NCBI RefSeq assembly: GCF_000218685.1 | Contig: NW_006763306.1 | Span: 706,812 to 770,811 of the forward strand | Length of the DNA: 64,000 nucleotides | DNA from: Serpula lacrymans var. lacrymans S7.9 | Taxonomy: Eukaryota; Basidiomycota; Agaricomycetes; Boletales; Serpulaceae | Reading direction: 5' to 3' | Part shown: positions 22,826 to 33,458 of the stretch, piece after piece | Layout of the letters: every line of letters begins with the position of its first letter | Numbering within the stretch: position 1 is the first letter of the stretch | Made by a program: the position numbers and the translations under genes | Notes under the pieces: generated by a model | Database searches by the model: none | The model's input: the letters and a program-made list of their open reading frames with translations, nothing else | Told to the model about the DNA's origin: nothing

Positions 22826-23596
22826 CGAACCCCCCTGTAGCAACCCCCTCGGTTGAGAAAAAGTTCAACAAGAAAGTCAAAGTCATTGCTGACCCTGGCA
22901 CCTTCGAAGGAGACAGAGCACAATTCACCGAATGGTGGATCAAACTTCAGATTTGGGTCAAGGCAAATTGGGATGCATTTGCCGACAATTTTGAGGTAGC
23001 CACTGCGGTGCTATCTTGACTAAAGGGACCTGTGGCGGGTCGATACGCCCAAGTTAGAATGCAGGAGTGCTACACTGCAGGAGTGTGGCCCACCTGAGAC
23101 AATCTCAAGGTAGAGATTGAAAAATACTTCAAACCGCAAGCTGAGCATGACTAAGCGCATCAGCAAATCTGTTCCTTCAAACAAGGCAACATGAGGACAG
23201 ATGATTTCGTAACCAGGTTCCTGGCCCTCTCCATCCAAGGGGGTCTTGGTAATGAACATGCAGTGGAGCTGCTGGAACGCAATGTGAACCCCCACATTGC
23301 AGAACAGCTCTATCTGCAAGATATGAGAAGTGATGACCTCTCTGTAGCAGCAGAGGAGGTGAGAAAGATTGGTAGGGCCATAGAGCTCTACAAAATGCAC
23401 CAAGGTGGCGGGTCCACCATCAAAAACAACTATTCCCAGAGGCGCCCTGGGTCATCAAACCAACATAATCATTCTCATGGGTCCAAGCCGTTCGGGCTGC
23501 AACCAGGGCAGGGAGCCCCCATGGATATCGGCGCGGTCCAAGGAGGACAGATGCGCAGATTCAAGGGGAACTGCTACAATTGCGGCCAAGAGGGTG

Positions 23597-23907
23597 TTAG
23601 TTTTGGTGATTCTGCACCTTTGTGCTACCTATATATTTTCATTCCTTTCTATTCTTCTATCATTCACTATTGATTGTGTTCTCTATTATTTTGCCTTTGT
23701 GGCCGCTTTGTTTACCTTTGTTTACAAAACTTCGGACAGTACTGCAGAGTCCAATGCTTCCTACTCTCTAGTTACTCACATTGGACTCTAGGTACTGTAT
23801 ACCTGTCATACTCTCTAATAATAAAGTTACTCACATTGGACTCTAGTTCCAGTCCCTGATTGCTCTCAGCAAGTGGCTAGACACTTCCTTCAAGCTTTGT
23901 TTTTAAT
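23597..23907 (+). mobile_element. Short non-autonomous element N, copy 1
   Basis: It starts TTAGTTTTGGTGATTCTGC and ends TTTTTAAT, inserted in the gypsy zinc knuckle. It is ~50 bp longer than copy 2 because the block GTTACTCACATTGGACTCTAG is present twice. The flanks resemble a decayed 8-bp target duplication (AGAGGGTG / AGAGAGAC). There is no coding capacity or obvious terminal inverted repeat. Confidence 0.65.
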
Positions 23908-24216
23908 AGAGAGACACATGTCCCGAGACTGCAGAAAAGGAGTGCAGGCCGCTCAACAAAAAAATAATCAAGGGCGCCAGGTGCGCCAATTAGAATCCGA
24001 AAAACCAGACAATCGGCTCAACTCTTTGGCTGGTCATTCTTACGACGAAATCCGGGCCTTTTTCTATGACCAACGGGTCAATGAGATGAAGGCTCAGGGA
24101 AAAGAGTTCGGAGCTTAGGTCACTTGGGTATCTTCGCTCCTATGAACAATGAAGTAAACCACAACAAGGTGGCCCCTGCTTCGGGGTGTTGCACGAGCAA
24201 TTAAGGGAAGACGGGG

Positions 24217-24816
24217 ATGGCTCCCCAATTTGTAAATAGATTTCAAAATTTGTTATCGGAAATATGTACTTGTATGAAGCCTTGTAACTGTAATATTTAT
24301 GATGCTACCGCTGCACCAGCGTCTCCTTCTGAGTGTGGCCCCGGCAAGACAAACACTAGGGTGCTTGATTCTGGTAAAAATAAAATAGAAAAACATGTTT
24401 CTTTCGATACTTCTTCTTCTTTGGAGCCACCCTTTCCCAAAATCCCAAGGTGTGTGTTGATGTGCACATATTTATTCCAAAAAGAGATCCGCTTAGATGT
24501 TGGTGTGGCAAACCTTGCCCGGGGCATAGTACACCCAACAAGCGCACTGCTTGATTCAGGCGCTAACGAAATCTTCATAGACCAGGTCTGGGCGGAGCAG
24601 ATTGGACTCCCCCTTGTAAAATTAGATGTATCTATTCCCGTCTATAACTTTGACGGTACACTTAACGCAGGTGGCTGCATCACACACAAATGTTCCTTTG
24701 TTGTTGAATACCAAGGACACAGAGAACGAGTTACTGCTGAAGCTACTCAACTAGGGAAGATTAATTTAATCTTGGGCTGGACCTGGCTATTTAAACACAA
24801 TCCTGAGATCGACTAA
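24217..24816 (+). pseudogene. Gypsy aspartic protease region
   Basis: This frame carries the retropepsin active site LLDSGANEIFI (about residue 110) and the flap/second region INLILGWTWLFKHNP, typical of gypsy protease ahead of RT. The frame closes at 24816 and RT follows at 24835 in another frame, so the polyprotein is broken. Confidence 0.8.
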
Positions 24817-24834
24817 CAGACAGGGGTTGTCATA

Positions 24835-25827
24835 TTGTCACGTTGCCCTCAGGAATGTGTGAACTTGGGTAAGCCGAGTCACATCCGTCACAATGAGCGT
24901 CTTGAAAAGATAAACGCTGGTCACATTTATGAGCTCAGATCTCTAGAAAAGATTGATGATGACAATGACGAGGTAAAACCCGAGGAAGAGATTAAGAGGC
25001 TGGTACCTCCCGGGTACCATGACTTCTGGAAAGTCTTTTCTAAACATAAGTTAGAGCGCTTCCCAGAGGCTAAGCCTTGGGACCATGCTATAGACTTGAA
25101 GGACACTTTCAAACCAAGAAAAGGATATATGATACCACTCTCTGCTCCAGAAAGAGATGAGGTTTCTAGCTTCATAGATGAGCAGCTTAGGAAGGGTTAC
25201 ATCAGACCTTCCAAAAGCCCTATGACGTCCCCAGTGTTCTTCATTCCTAAAAAGGATGGAAAGAAGCATATGATTATGGACTATCGTTACATGAATGAGC
25301 ACACAGTTAAAAATGTGTATCCGCTGCCTTTGATCAGTCAGCTAGTAGACAAATTGACTGGTGCCAAGATCTTGACAAAGATGGATCTCAGATGGGGGTA
25401 CAATAATGTATGAATCAAAGAAGCAGATGCTTGGAGGGCCGCGTTCATGTGCCACTGAGGATCCTTTGAACCCCTTGTTATGTTCTTTGGGTTGACCAAC
25501 TCACTGGCAACCTTCCAGAGCATAATGAACAAGATTTTTGCGGATATGGAAAACTGTGTCGTCATTTACATTGACAATTTGTTAATATTTACAAAGTCGG
25601 ACAATGAGGCTGAGCATGACAGAATCGTGCAAGAAGTCCTTCGACGCTTACAGGAACGGGACCTATTCGTCAAACCCGAAAAATATAATTTTAAAGTGAA
25701 GGAAGTAGACTTCTTCGGTATGATCATAGGCCAGAACGGAATCAGGATAAATCCTGAGAAAGTTCAAGCTATCTTGGTTTGGCCAGAACCTACTCACATC
25801 AAAGGAGTTAGGCCTTCCTTGGCTTAG
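24835..25827 (+). pseudogene. Gypsy reverse transcriptase relic
   Basis: RT blocks are in order: [38 protein letters not shown], then AAFMCH and MFFGLTNSLATFQSIMNKIF. Stops at 25411-25413 and 25456-25458 fall where related elements have Arg, consistent with CGA to TGA changes. The catalytic box reads YIDN at 25567-25578 instead of YxDD, a G-to-A loss of a metal-binding Asp. The frame ends at a TAG at 25825-25827, just before the 8-bp target duplication of element N copy 2. Confidence 0.85.
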
Positions 25828-25836
25828 GCAATTTCT

Positions 25837-26098
25837 ATTAAGAACAAAGCTTGAAGGAAGTGTCTAGCCACTTGCTGAGAGCAATCAGGGACTGGAACTA
25901 GAGTCCAATGTGAGTAACTAGAGAGTAGGAAGCATTGGACTCTGCAGTACTGTCCGAAGTTTTGTAAACAAAGGTAAACAAAGCGGCCACAAAGGCAAAA
26001 TAATAGAGAACACAATCAATAGTGAATGATAGAAGAATAGATAGAGAAAGGAATGAAAATATATAGGTAGCACAAAGGTGCAGAATCACCAAAACTAA
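25837..26098 (-). mobile_element. Short non-autonomous element N, copy 2, with 8-bp target duplication
   Basis: Reverse-oriented copy of the element at 23597-23907. It is flanked by a perfect CAATTTCT duplication at 25829-25836 and 26099-26106. An 8-bp duplication fits hAT-type or similar cut-and-paste transposition. Removing the insert and one duplication rejoins the gypsy sequence around LGNFY. Confidence 0.8.
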
Positions 26099-26106
26099 CA
26101 ATTTCT

Positions 26107-27861
26107 ACTGAAGGTTTATCGAAAACTTCGCAAAAATCACGAGACCGTTGAACGATCTCACTAAAAAGGACATTGTTTGGCATTGGGGCACCAAGGAACA
26201 AGAAGCTTTTTATAAGCTTAAACAGGTGTTTACAACAGCACCCATACGAGCATTTCCAGAATTAGACAAAGAGTTCCGGCTAGAAACTGACTCTTCTGAT
26301 TTTGATACTGGGGCTGTTCTGTCAATTAAATGCCCTGACAATCTTTGGTGGCCTTGTGCCTATTTATCACATAGTTTGTTGCCTACAGAGCGCAACTATC
26401 AAATTTACAACAAAGAGATGCTAGCCATCATTAGAGCCTTAGAGCACTGGCGGCACTACCTAGAAGGTGCTAGGCACCAATTTGAAATTTGGACCGATCA
26501 TAAGAATCTGGAGTATTTTATGACGGCCCGAGACTTGAACCGGAGACAGGCCCACTACGTGGTGTACTTGTCAAGGTTTAATTATAAATTAATCCATAAG
26601 CCTGGAAGCTCTATAGGGAAAGCGGACACTTTATCCAGGAGAGAGGATCATGCCAACGGCATTGAAGATGATAACAAAGGTGTTACCTTGATAGACCAAT
26701 CAAGGGTTAGAATCTGGCAGGATTCCGATCTTCTGGAAGTCTTCAGGAAAGACATCTCCTCAGAAGAGAAGGCACACCTTGATGGCAATGAAAACTATCT
26801 ATGGAAAGACGGGCTCTTTCATTTTAAAGATAAGATCTATGTGCCTGAGTCCATAAGGATCAAGGCAATAGATAGACATCACAACACTCCAGTGGCTGGG
26901 CACCCTGGATGGCAACGAACAATGGAGTTGATCTCCAGAAACTACATGTAGCCTGCCATGGTCAAAGACATACAGGAATACATAAAATCCTGTCTGAGAT
27001 GTGCCATGGCTAAGAATTCTCATCAACTGCCGGCCGGTAAACTTATGCCAAATCTGATACCAGCTGGCCCCTGGCAGGATATATCGGTTGACTTTATGAT
27101 GGATCTGCACGAGTCAAATGGGTATGATTCAGTAATGGTGGTAGTCGATCGCTTCTCCAAAGAAGTAGTATTCATACCTACCAATAAAACCATTACCGCC
27201 GCTGGTATGGCAGACTCATTTAAATATTCTGTATGGTCTATCCATGGATTACCAGAAATGGTTATCTCCGATAGAGGACCACAATTCGCTAGCAAATTTA
27301 CGGAAGAACTATGCCGGATGCTGGGCATTAAACCTAAATTATCAACGGTGTTCCATCCACAGACTGATGGACAAACGGAGAGACTCAACCAGGAGTTGAA
27401 ACAGTATCTCCCTATATTTATTAATGACAGGTAGACGGATTGGGCCAAGTGGCTAAAAATAGCCCAGTTCTCTTATAATATCAAACAGTCGTTGGCTACA
27501 GGAAAGTCACCATTTGAAGTTACTATATTGTACCTCCCCAGAATGGGTGTAGAACCTGGCAAGAGCAAGAACGAGGCTGCTAGGAACATGGCTAAGGACA
27601 TGAAGTCCGTCTTAGACAAAACGCGCAAAGTGCTATTCAAAACTGCAGAGCAGATGAAAGACAGGGCAGAGCATAGACGCTCTAAGGCCCCTGACTACAA
27701 GGTTGGTGACCTGGTCTGGTTAGATACCGACCACTTAAAGTTAAAAGATCGGCAGTCCAGAAAACTGACCGAAAAGTGGATTGGCCCTTACCAGATTAAG
27801 GAAGTCAAACCTAATGCGGTGGAGCTGGAACTCCCAAAAAGAATGAGGGTAGTACCCACGG
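26107..27861 (+). pseudogene. Gypsy RNase H and integrase relic
   Basis: RNase H shows ETDSSDFDTGAVLS, the NKEMLAII block and WTDHKNLEYF (26148-26640). Integrase follows: a His-rich zinc part near PVAGHPGWQRT with CLRC, the DDE core with WQDISVDFMMDL, VISDRGPQF and the E in QTDGQTERLNQELKQYL, and a C-terminal part with VGDLVWL and KWIGPYQI. Stops at 26949-26951 and 27432-27434 break the frame. The sequence ends abruptly at about 27861, where repeat X begins, and no gypsy sequence resumes on the far side. Confidence 0.85.
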
Positions 27862-28117
27862 TGTTATGCACCAAAGTTGATTGGTAGCATGGACAGGTGT
27901 CAATAACGAAGCAAATATTCAAAAAGACTCGCCTTTGCGCCACACAGGCACAGTGCCACGTGGAATAGTAATCAATATTGTCTTTTTTGAACTTGTGGCT
28001 GATCAGCACCACCTCTATTAGGCAATCCAGTCACGCTCACCTTTGCTTTTCCATTCGGTACTTTCGGCATTTCGGCATTTCAGCAAATTTTTGTGTTGCC
28101 ACTGGCTACATATTGCA

Positions 28118-28525
28118 TGTAACAACCAAGAGTTAGTTACTCTGGCGCACACAGAACACACTATAAGGAAGATGATGAGGGAGTGGTTACCCCTTGAGCT
28201 GCAGAGAGTTTGTTGGTATACAACAGGAGGACTCGCTGAGGAGTCTCCTGGGTCTATTGGGGTATATATACTACTACAGGCTTGTTTGTATATGTGTACT
28301 ATACAGTTGATAGAGACAGTGGCTGATGATGTCATGGGGCCTAGCCCGCATGACCAGCTCCACTGTGTGAGAGAGTTGTGTCTAAAATAAGAAGAAAGGC
28401 AATGCGGTGCAGGAAAGAGGAGTTTGGACAAAAGGGGAAGTGCCGCGTGGCACCATGTGTGAAAGCTAAAGTACAAGGTTAAAGCGGAGAATGAAAAATA
28501 AAGGGAAGGTCCGAAAATTGTGTTA
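28118..28525 (-). mobile_element. Solo LTR of the 417-bp family (copy 3)
   Basis: On the plus strand it begins TGTAACAACCAAGAG and ends AATTGTGTTA, lacking the last ~8 bp of the full LTR. It splits repeat X copy A at a site that is uninterrupted in copy C (about 63240). TGCA flanks both sides. Confidence 0.85.
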
Positions 28526-28584
28526 TGCATTGCGCCCTCGCTTTTGTCGTTTCTCTTACTCCCCTTCCTTTGCCTAGCCCCACC

Positions 28585-29127
28585 ATGGGCCCCTTCCTCT
28601 CCTTTTTATTCTCACCTGACGGTCGTTTCTGGATCCCCATTCTAATCCACCTTTTCGTCACCTCCACCCTCCTCCTCCTCATCTTATTTGCACCCCCACC
28701 ATTTCTGATGTCACCACTTCCTATCCGCTTCCGTCGCCGATCCGTCAACTACCACGTGCCACTGCTGATATCAGCAAAGCCCCGGCGGCCGGTCCAAATA
28801 AGGCAACAGGTCCATCTTCATGACGTCGATCTGCCATCATATACTATCAAAACATCGGTCGCTCGTCTTGCCTCGTTGGAGTGTGGGTGGGTAGTTTTTG
28901 AGCTGGAGAAGGTTCATCCCCTTGTGTCGCCCATGTACATCACTGTCCCATTCACTTGGGTACACTTATCTTTTGTCCATCGTCTTCGCTACAGCTACAC
29001 CTACCACACGCTGCCTGGGACTCACTTGTTCCAAATTGGAACTACTCCACTCCCTCCCTTGTTTGACCAGGTGGTCCAATACAACCAGTCCATTTGTAAG
29101 GCCATGGAACTGTCGGATTTGGACTAG
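28585..29127 (+). CDS. Unknown 180-residue ORF of repeat X, copy A
   Basis: I do not recognise this protein. The Met has a strong context (CCCACCATGG). Residues 8-33 are hydrophobic (FWIPILIHLFVTSTLLLLIL), a likely membrane or signal segment. The rest holds conserved stretches LECGWVVFELE, VPFTWVHLSFVH, YTYHTLPGTHLFQIGTTPLP and ends MELSDLD. Copy C (63298-63840) has the same 180 codons at roughly 96 percent identity; copy B keeps the last ~125 codons open but is broken upstream. An AATAAA follows the stop by about 120 bp. Recent differences between A and C include many amino-acid changes, so current selection is not shown. Confidence 0.4.
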   Translation: MGPFLSFLFSPDGRFWIPILIHLFVTSTLLLLILFAPPPFLMSPLPIRFRRRSVNYHVPLLISAKPRRPVQIRQQVHLHDVDLPSYTIKTSVARLASLECGWVVFELEKVHPLVSPMYITVPFTWVHLSFVHRLRYSYTYHTLPGTHLFQIGTTPLPPLFDQVVQYNQSICKAMELSDLD

Positions 29128-30092
29128 GTGGTGGACTGGTGGCTCCAGTTTCTTTTTTTTCAGCAGAACATTCATTTACAGTGCAATTATTTTTGATTTT
29201 TGAATCATTTTTATGGACACATATTTTTCAGAATGCCTGACTGACAATAAAGGAACTGTGTTGATACTGATAGTGTTTTGCCTTGCCCTTTTTTTACTGC
29301 ATCTTCCCATGACATCATGATTTTCCTGCTCTCTTTCTGCTATTGGACTTTATTTTATGGCTGTACAAACCTGTGACATTACTCACAGCATTCATTGTTC
29401 TATCCCATTCTTTTCCTTTTTTGACAATCTTATTCTGTACTACCTATGCAGGATTTGTCACCATACATTCCTTCCTTCAAGTTCTTTCTCATTCTTTTTG
29501 CACAGCTATACTGTGCATAGCCTACTTTTCTTTCACTACATAAACTCCTGTATTTTACCTTGTAAAATAACAACAAGAACTCAATTCCAGACTTCTTCTC
29601 TAATTTCAAGTTCACTACTCACTACTACTTGTGATCCAGTGTGGTCACAACACTTCCCACTGCTACCACTGTTAACTGCTATCATCGTCACTCGTCACTT
29701 TTTGAAAGTGATTATCATCCCTTTCGATTAGAGTCCTTCTGAGCACTACAGTCTGTGCGTCAGGTGCCTGCTATCACTGGGAACTTTGTCACCTCGTCAT
29801 ATTGTCATTCTCAATCCTACCTTGTGCTACGATTAGCAAGGTAGTGCTCGTCTATACTCGCCACAAAGCCCCTATCTTTCTATATTCCAACTATCCCTCC
29901 TCCTCAAAACCCACACCCATACATCTCTGGGTTTTACTTCGAAGGATCATTATACGTACCACCCCACGAACAACCAGACCACTCCACTGTTCTAGGAGGC
30001 AAAGCCCAAAAACAAGTTCCGTGGAATCTGGGAGGATTGTGTGTTAGTTTGTTTTTGTGTGTGGTTTTCTAACAGCAGTGCTCATCATCAAC

Positions 30093-30648
30093 ACCAGAGT
30101 TCTGTGAATGTTGTGCTTTAGGAAAGATGAAGAAATTACCTTTCAAGTCCACTGGAGGAAACCGAGCCAAGCACCCCATACAAATTGTGCACACAGATAT
30201 TGGAGGACCAATTAAACCAAACCTCCAGGGAGGTCCAATACTGGATTATTGTTGTAGATAATTTCTCCAAATTTCCATGGATATATTTCCTAAAACACAC
30301 AAGTGAACCACNNNNNNNNNNNNNNNNNNNNNNNNNNNNNNNNNNNNNNNNNNNNNNNNNNNNNNNNNNNNNNNNNNNNNNNNNNNNNNNNNNNNNNNNN
30401 NNNNNNNNNNNTACAAGCAATGGAAAGAAGATGTCCAAATATTCTTTCCAAACTCATTTGGGAGAAGAGAACTTCACTCCACTGTACACAGAATTCCTCC
30501 AGAGCGATGGGGGAGGAGAATATACTGGCAACACATTCAAAAATCAACCCCCAGAAGATAGTGTCCCCCAAGGAACCACAGCCGCAGATACTCCAGAACA
30601 AAATAGCATTGCAGAATACATGAATCAGACATTGGCTACATTAGCAAC
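30093..30648 (+). pseudogene. Ty1/copia integrase relic, plus strand
   Basis: Starts within the pre-integrase zinc motif (FCECCALGKMKKLPF), then HTDIGGPIKP, and after the assembly gap SDGGGEYTGNTF and an AEYMNQTLA block matching the copia DDE integrase core. A frameshift lies near 30240. It is cut on the left by repeat X and on the right by the LTR at 30649. Confidence 0.75.
30312..30411. other. Assembly gap of 100 N
   Basis: Exactly 100 consecutive N, a placeholder length in scaffolds, within the copia integrase. The true missing length is unknown. Confidence 0.99.
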
Positions 30649-31065
30649 TGTTACGATAACACAATTTTCGGACCTTTCCTTTATTTTTCATTCTCCGCTT
30701 TAACCTTGTACTTTAAGCTTTCACACATGATGCCACGCGGCACTTCCCCTTTTGTCCAAACTCCTCTTTTTCGCGCCGCATTGCCTTTCTTCTTATTTTA
30801 GACACAACTCTCTCACGCAGTGGAGCTGGCCATGCGGGCTAGGCCCCATGACATCATCAGCCACTGTCTCTATCAATTGTATAATACACATGTACAACCA
30901 AACCTGTAGTAGTATATATACCCCAATAGATCCAGGAGACTCCTCAGCGAGTCCTCCTGTTGTATACCAACAAACTCTCTGCAGCTCAAGGGGTAACCAC
31001 TCCCTCATCATCTTCCTTATAGTGTGTTCTGTGTGCGCTAGAGTAACTAACTCTTGGTCGTTACA
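30649..31065 (+). mobile_element. 417-bp LTR (family copy 4) inside copia
   Basis: TGTTACGATAACACA ... GGTCGTTACA, exactly 417 bp, TATATATACC at about 30914. The flanks GCAAC and ATAGG do not match. Copia integrase is on the left and RT on the right, with the intervening part missing, so a deletion or recombination accompanied or followed insertion. Confidence 0.8.
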
Positions 31066-32632
31066 ATAGGAAGCCTTATCACATCCAGATAGAGAATTAT
31101 GGAAGTATGTCTTGAAGGAGGAACTCCTAAGTTTCAATACTAATGCAGTATATGACACTGTCTCACTTCTGAATGGAGTGAAACCTATCACACCAAAACC
31201 TGTGTTCCAGATCAAGTTTGATCAAAATGGAAACATTGCGAGATACAAACTCCAGATTGTTGCACAAGGTTTTACTCAAAGGGAGGGGATTGATTACCAG
31301 GAGGTTTTTGCTCCAGTTGCTCCAGTTGCAAACTTAGAATCAATCTGAATTATTCTAGCCCTGGCAGCAAAGTACGACCTAGAACTTGATCAAATGGATG
31401 TATCCACAGCTTATCTCAATAGAGAGCTTGGGGAAGAACTGTACATGCTTCCTCCAGGGGGTGTTCCTATCCAATCTGGATACTGGTGGAGGTTGAAGAG
31501 ATCCATCTATGGATTAAAACAAACTGGTTGTACATGGGACAACACTTTTGCTCGCAAGCTCCAGGAGCTCAGTTTCACAATACTAAATGCAGAAATATGT
31601 CTCTATGTATTCCGGGGCAACAAATAAATACGCTTTGTTGTTGTCTATATAGATGACCTCCTCCTAGGAGCTTCATCCCAAAAATTCATGGATATCACAA
31701 AAGCCAAACTTGAATCCATATTCAAAATGCAGGATCTTGGAGAAGCAAAATATATCCTCAGAATACAAATCCAGCATAATTGTTCAAACAAAACAATCTC
31801 TCTATTGCAATGCTAATACATTGACATAGTCCTGGAGCATACCAGAATGAAGAACTGCAAACCAGTATGGACACCAATGGCCCATAGATCAAAACTCCTC
31901 AGAAATGCTCCAGGGGAAGATATTGTGCAACATGAGATGCATGTTGAAGGACATCAAGTGTCATACCTCTCAATTATAGGCTCCCTCATGTATGCCATGC
32001 TTGGAACCTGCCCAGACGTTGTTGTAATACTAAGCAGACACAGCTCAGCTCCAAGGAGCCATCACTGGGGAGCTGCCAAACATGTCCTCCAATATTTTAA
32101 AGCAACCAGGGACATGGAACTATGTTATGATGGCACAGATGTCTTCATAGACATGGATTTCTATGGATATTTGGATGCAGATTGGTCTGGAGACCCAGAC
32201 ACATCTCAATCAACATCAGGGTTTGTTTTTATCACCTTTTGAGGAGCAATCCCCTGGACAAGGCAAAGCATGGTAGCTTTATCCTCCACGGAGTCAGGAT
32301 ACATTGGATTGAGCAATGCTGGACAACACCTTGCATGGCTTTGGACATTTTTTTGAAGAAATTGGACATGCTCAAAATGGACCTACAACATTGCACTATG
32401 ATGATCAAGCAGCTATTATTCTTACACAAGATATGCAGTTCTGTGCTCGCACAAAGCATATTTAACGGAAATATCATTCCATCCAAGATGACTTAGTATC
32501 AAAGGGAGAGGCAGTAATCAGATATGTTCCTACAGGAAATATGGTTGCTGACATTCTTATTGAACCCCTCACTCACAACAAGCACTGGAAATTCTCTAAA
32601 GCTATGGGACTATGGTTGCACTTGAGTGGGAG
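31066..32632 (+). pseudogene. Ty1/copia RT and RNase H relic, plus strand
   Basis: Second copia pol copy, parallel to the one at 18608-20540. RT begins with LSHPDRELW-type sequence, continues GVKPITPKPVFQIKFDQ, QREGIDYQEVFAPVA, then after a TGA at 31346-31348 QMDVSTAYLNRELGEELYM and RSIYGLKQTGCTW. The catalytic YIDD is intact at about 31647-31658. Further stops follow. RNase H holds YLDADWSGDPDTSQSTSG at about 32163-32220 and ends near 32630. The region equivalent to the SINE-like insertion of the other copy is uninterrupted here. Inactive. Confidence 0.83.
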
Positions 32633-32963
32633 TGACAAAACTGGATAAACCCGGTCTCTGCTAAAGCGGCCATTGTTCTCCATGGAGCATAGCCACCACT
32701 CCATGGAGTCACTATTGTTCTCCTAGGAGTCTTTATACCTTGGCGAGTAGCACCTCCAACTATAAGTAGTAGGGGGTTTAGTATAGGAATACCTCAATCG
32801 TTTCTATAGCCTCTTGTGCAGTGGCTGAGGTATGTTACATTACATTTATTAGAGATTACCCTAAACTAACATCTATTGTAGTTTCACTTAGATTTATTAT
32901 TTGTTGACTCCTCAATTGATAGTGATTCTGTTTCCACTGAGATCATTTCATGAACTCTCTACA
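32633..32963 (+). repeat. 3' LTR of the plus-strand copia element
   Basis: Follows the purine run GAGTGGGAG, starts TGACAAAACTGGATAAACCC and ends TGAACTCTCTACA. Its last ~50 bp resemble the end of the LTRs at 54080-54242 and 56423-56585 (block CAATTGATAGTGATTCTGTT), so the copia elements here are related. Confidence 0.6.
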
Positions 32964-33036
32964 CTGATGGCTACCACAATCACTGCTCTAGATTTGTGTT
33001 TCATGTAGGTGTTAGCTGTCAAAGCTAGATAGAGTG

Positions 33037-33453
33037 TGTAACAACCAAAAGTTAGTTACTCTGGCACACACAGGAACACACTATAAAGGTAGTGATTAGG
33101 GAGTGTTTACCCCTTAGGCTGCAAAGAGTTTGTTGGTTAACAACAGGAGGACTCGCTGAGGAGTCTCCTGGATCTATTGGGGTATATATACTAATACAGA
33201 GTGTTTGTACTTATGTACTGTACAGTTGATAAAGACAGTGGCTGATGATGTCATGGGGCCTAGACCGCATGACCAGCTCCACTACATGAGAAAGTTGTAT
33301 CTAAAAATAAGAAGAAAGGCAATGTGGCGCAACAAAGAGGAGTTTGAACAAAAGGGGAAGTGCCGCGTGGCACCCTGTGTGAAAGCTAAAGTACAAGGTT
33401 AAGGTGGAGATGAAAAATGAAAGGAAAGGTCCGAAAATTGTGTTATCATAACA
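33037..33453 (-). mobile_element. 417-bp solo LTR (family copy 5) with perfect 5-bp TSD
   Basis: TGTAACAACCAAAAG ... TTATCATAACA, exactly 417 bp, bounded by GAGTG at 33032-33036 and 33454-33458. No internal retroelement sequence flanks it, so it is a textbook solo LTR left by LTR-LTR recombination. Confidence 0.92.
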
Positions 33454-33458
33454 GAGTG

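Larger units (their letters stand above)
22099..24118 (+). pseudogene. Ty3/gypsy gag relic with zinc knuckle, split by two insertions
   Basis: Capsid-like polyprotein start. The N-terminus (MSLQPQDVNALLHNMRQQ) forms a coiled coil at 22099-22274, then an LTR-like insertion (22275-22825) interrupts it. Gag resumes at about 22850 (TFEGDRAQFTEWW, the retrotransposon gag fold) with three in-frame stops, several at expected Trp codons. The frame at 23191-23590 runs into the nucleocapsid CCHC knuckle, whose first half CYNCGQEG is at 23573-23596 and second half HMSRDC at 23914-23931, cut apart by a 311-bp insertion. The end at 24118 precedes the protease region. Clearly dead, but the order gag, protease, RT, RNase H, integrase identifies gypsy. 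Confidence 0.82.
27862..30092 (+). mobile_element. Repeat X, copy A (~1.8 kb plus a nested LTR)
   Basis: It starts TGTTATGCACCAAAGTTG and matches copies at 38845-37099 (-) and 62987-64000 (+). The core right edge is GGTTTTCTAACA; similarity to copy B continues another ~25 bp to CATCATCAACACC, then diverges. TG/CA-like ends plus a shared leader suggest a very long LTR followed by internal sequence, but no target duplication is seen. A 417-bp-family LTR is nested at 28118-28525. It carries the ORF at 28585-29127 and an AATAAA signal at about 29248. Confidence 0.7.

Noticed and set aside
21158..27861. LTR at 21158 as the 5' LTR of the gypsy element that follows
   Set aside because: No primer-binding site follows it, no same-orientation LTR ends the element, and the same LTR occurs alone with target duplications elsewhere.
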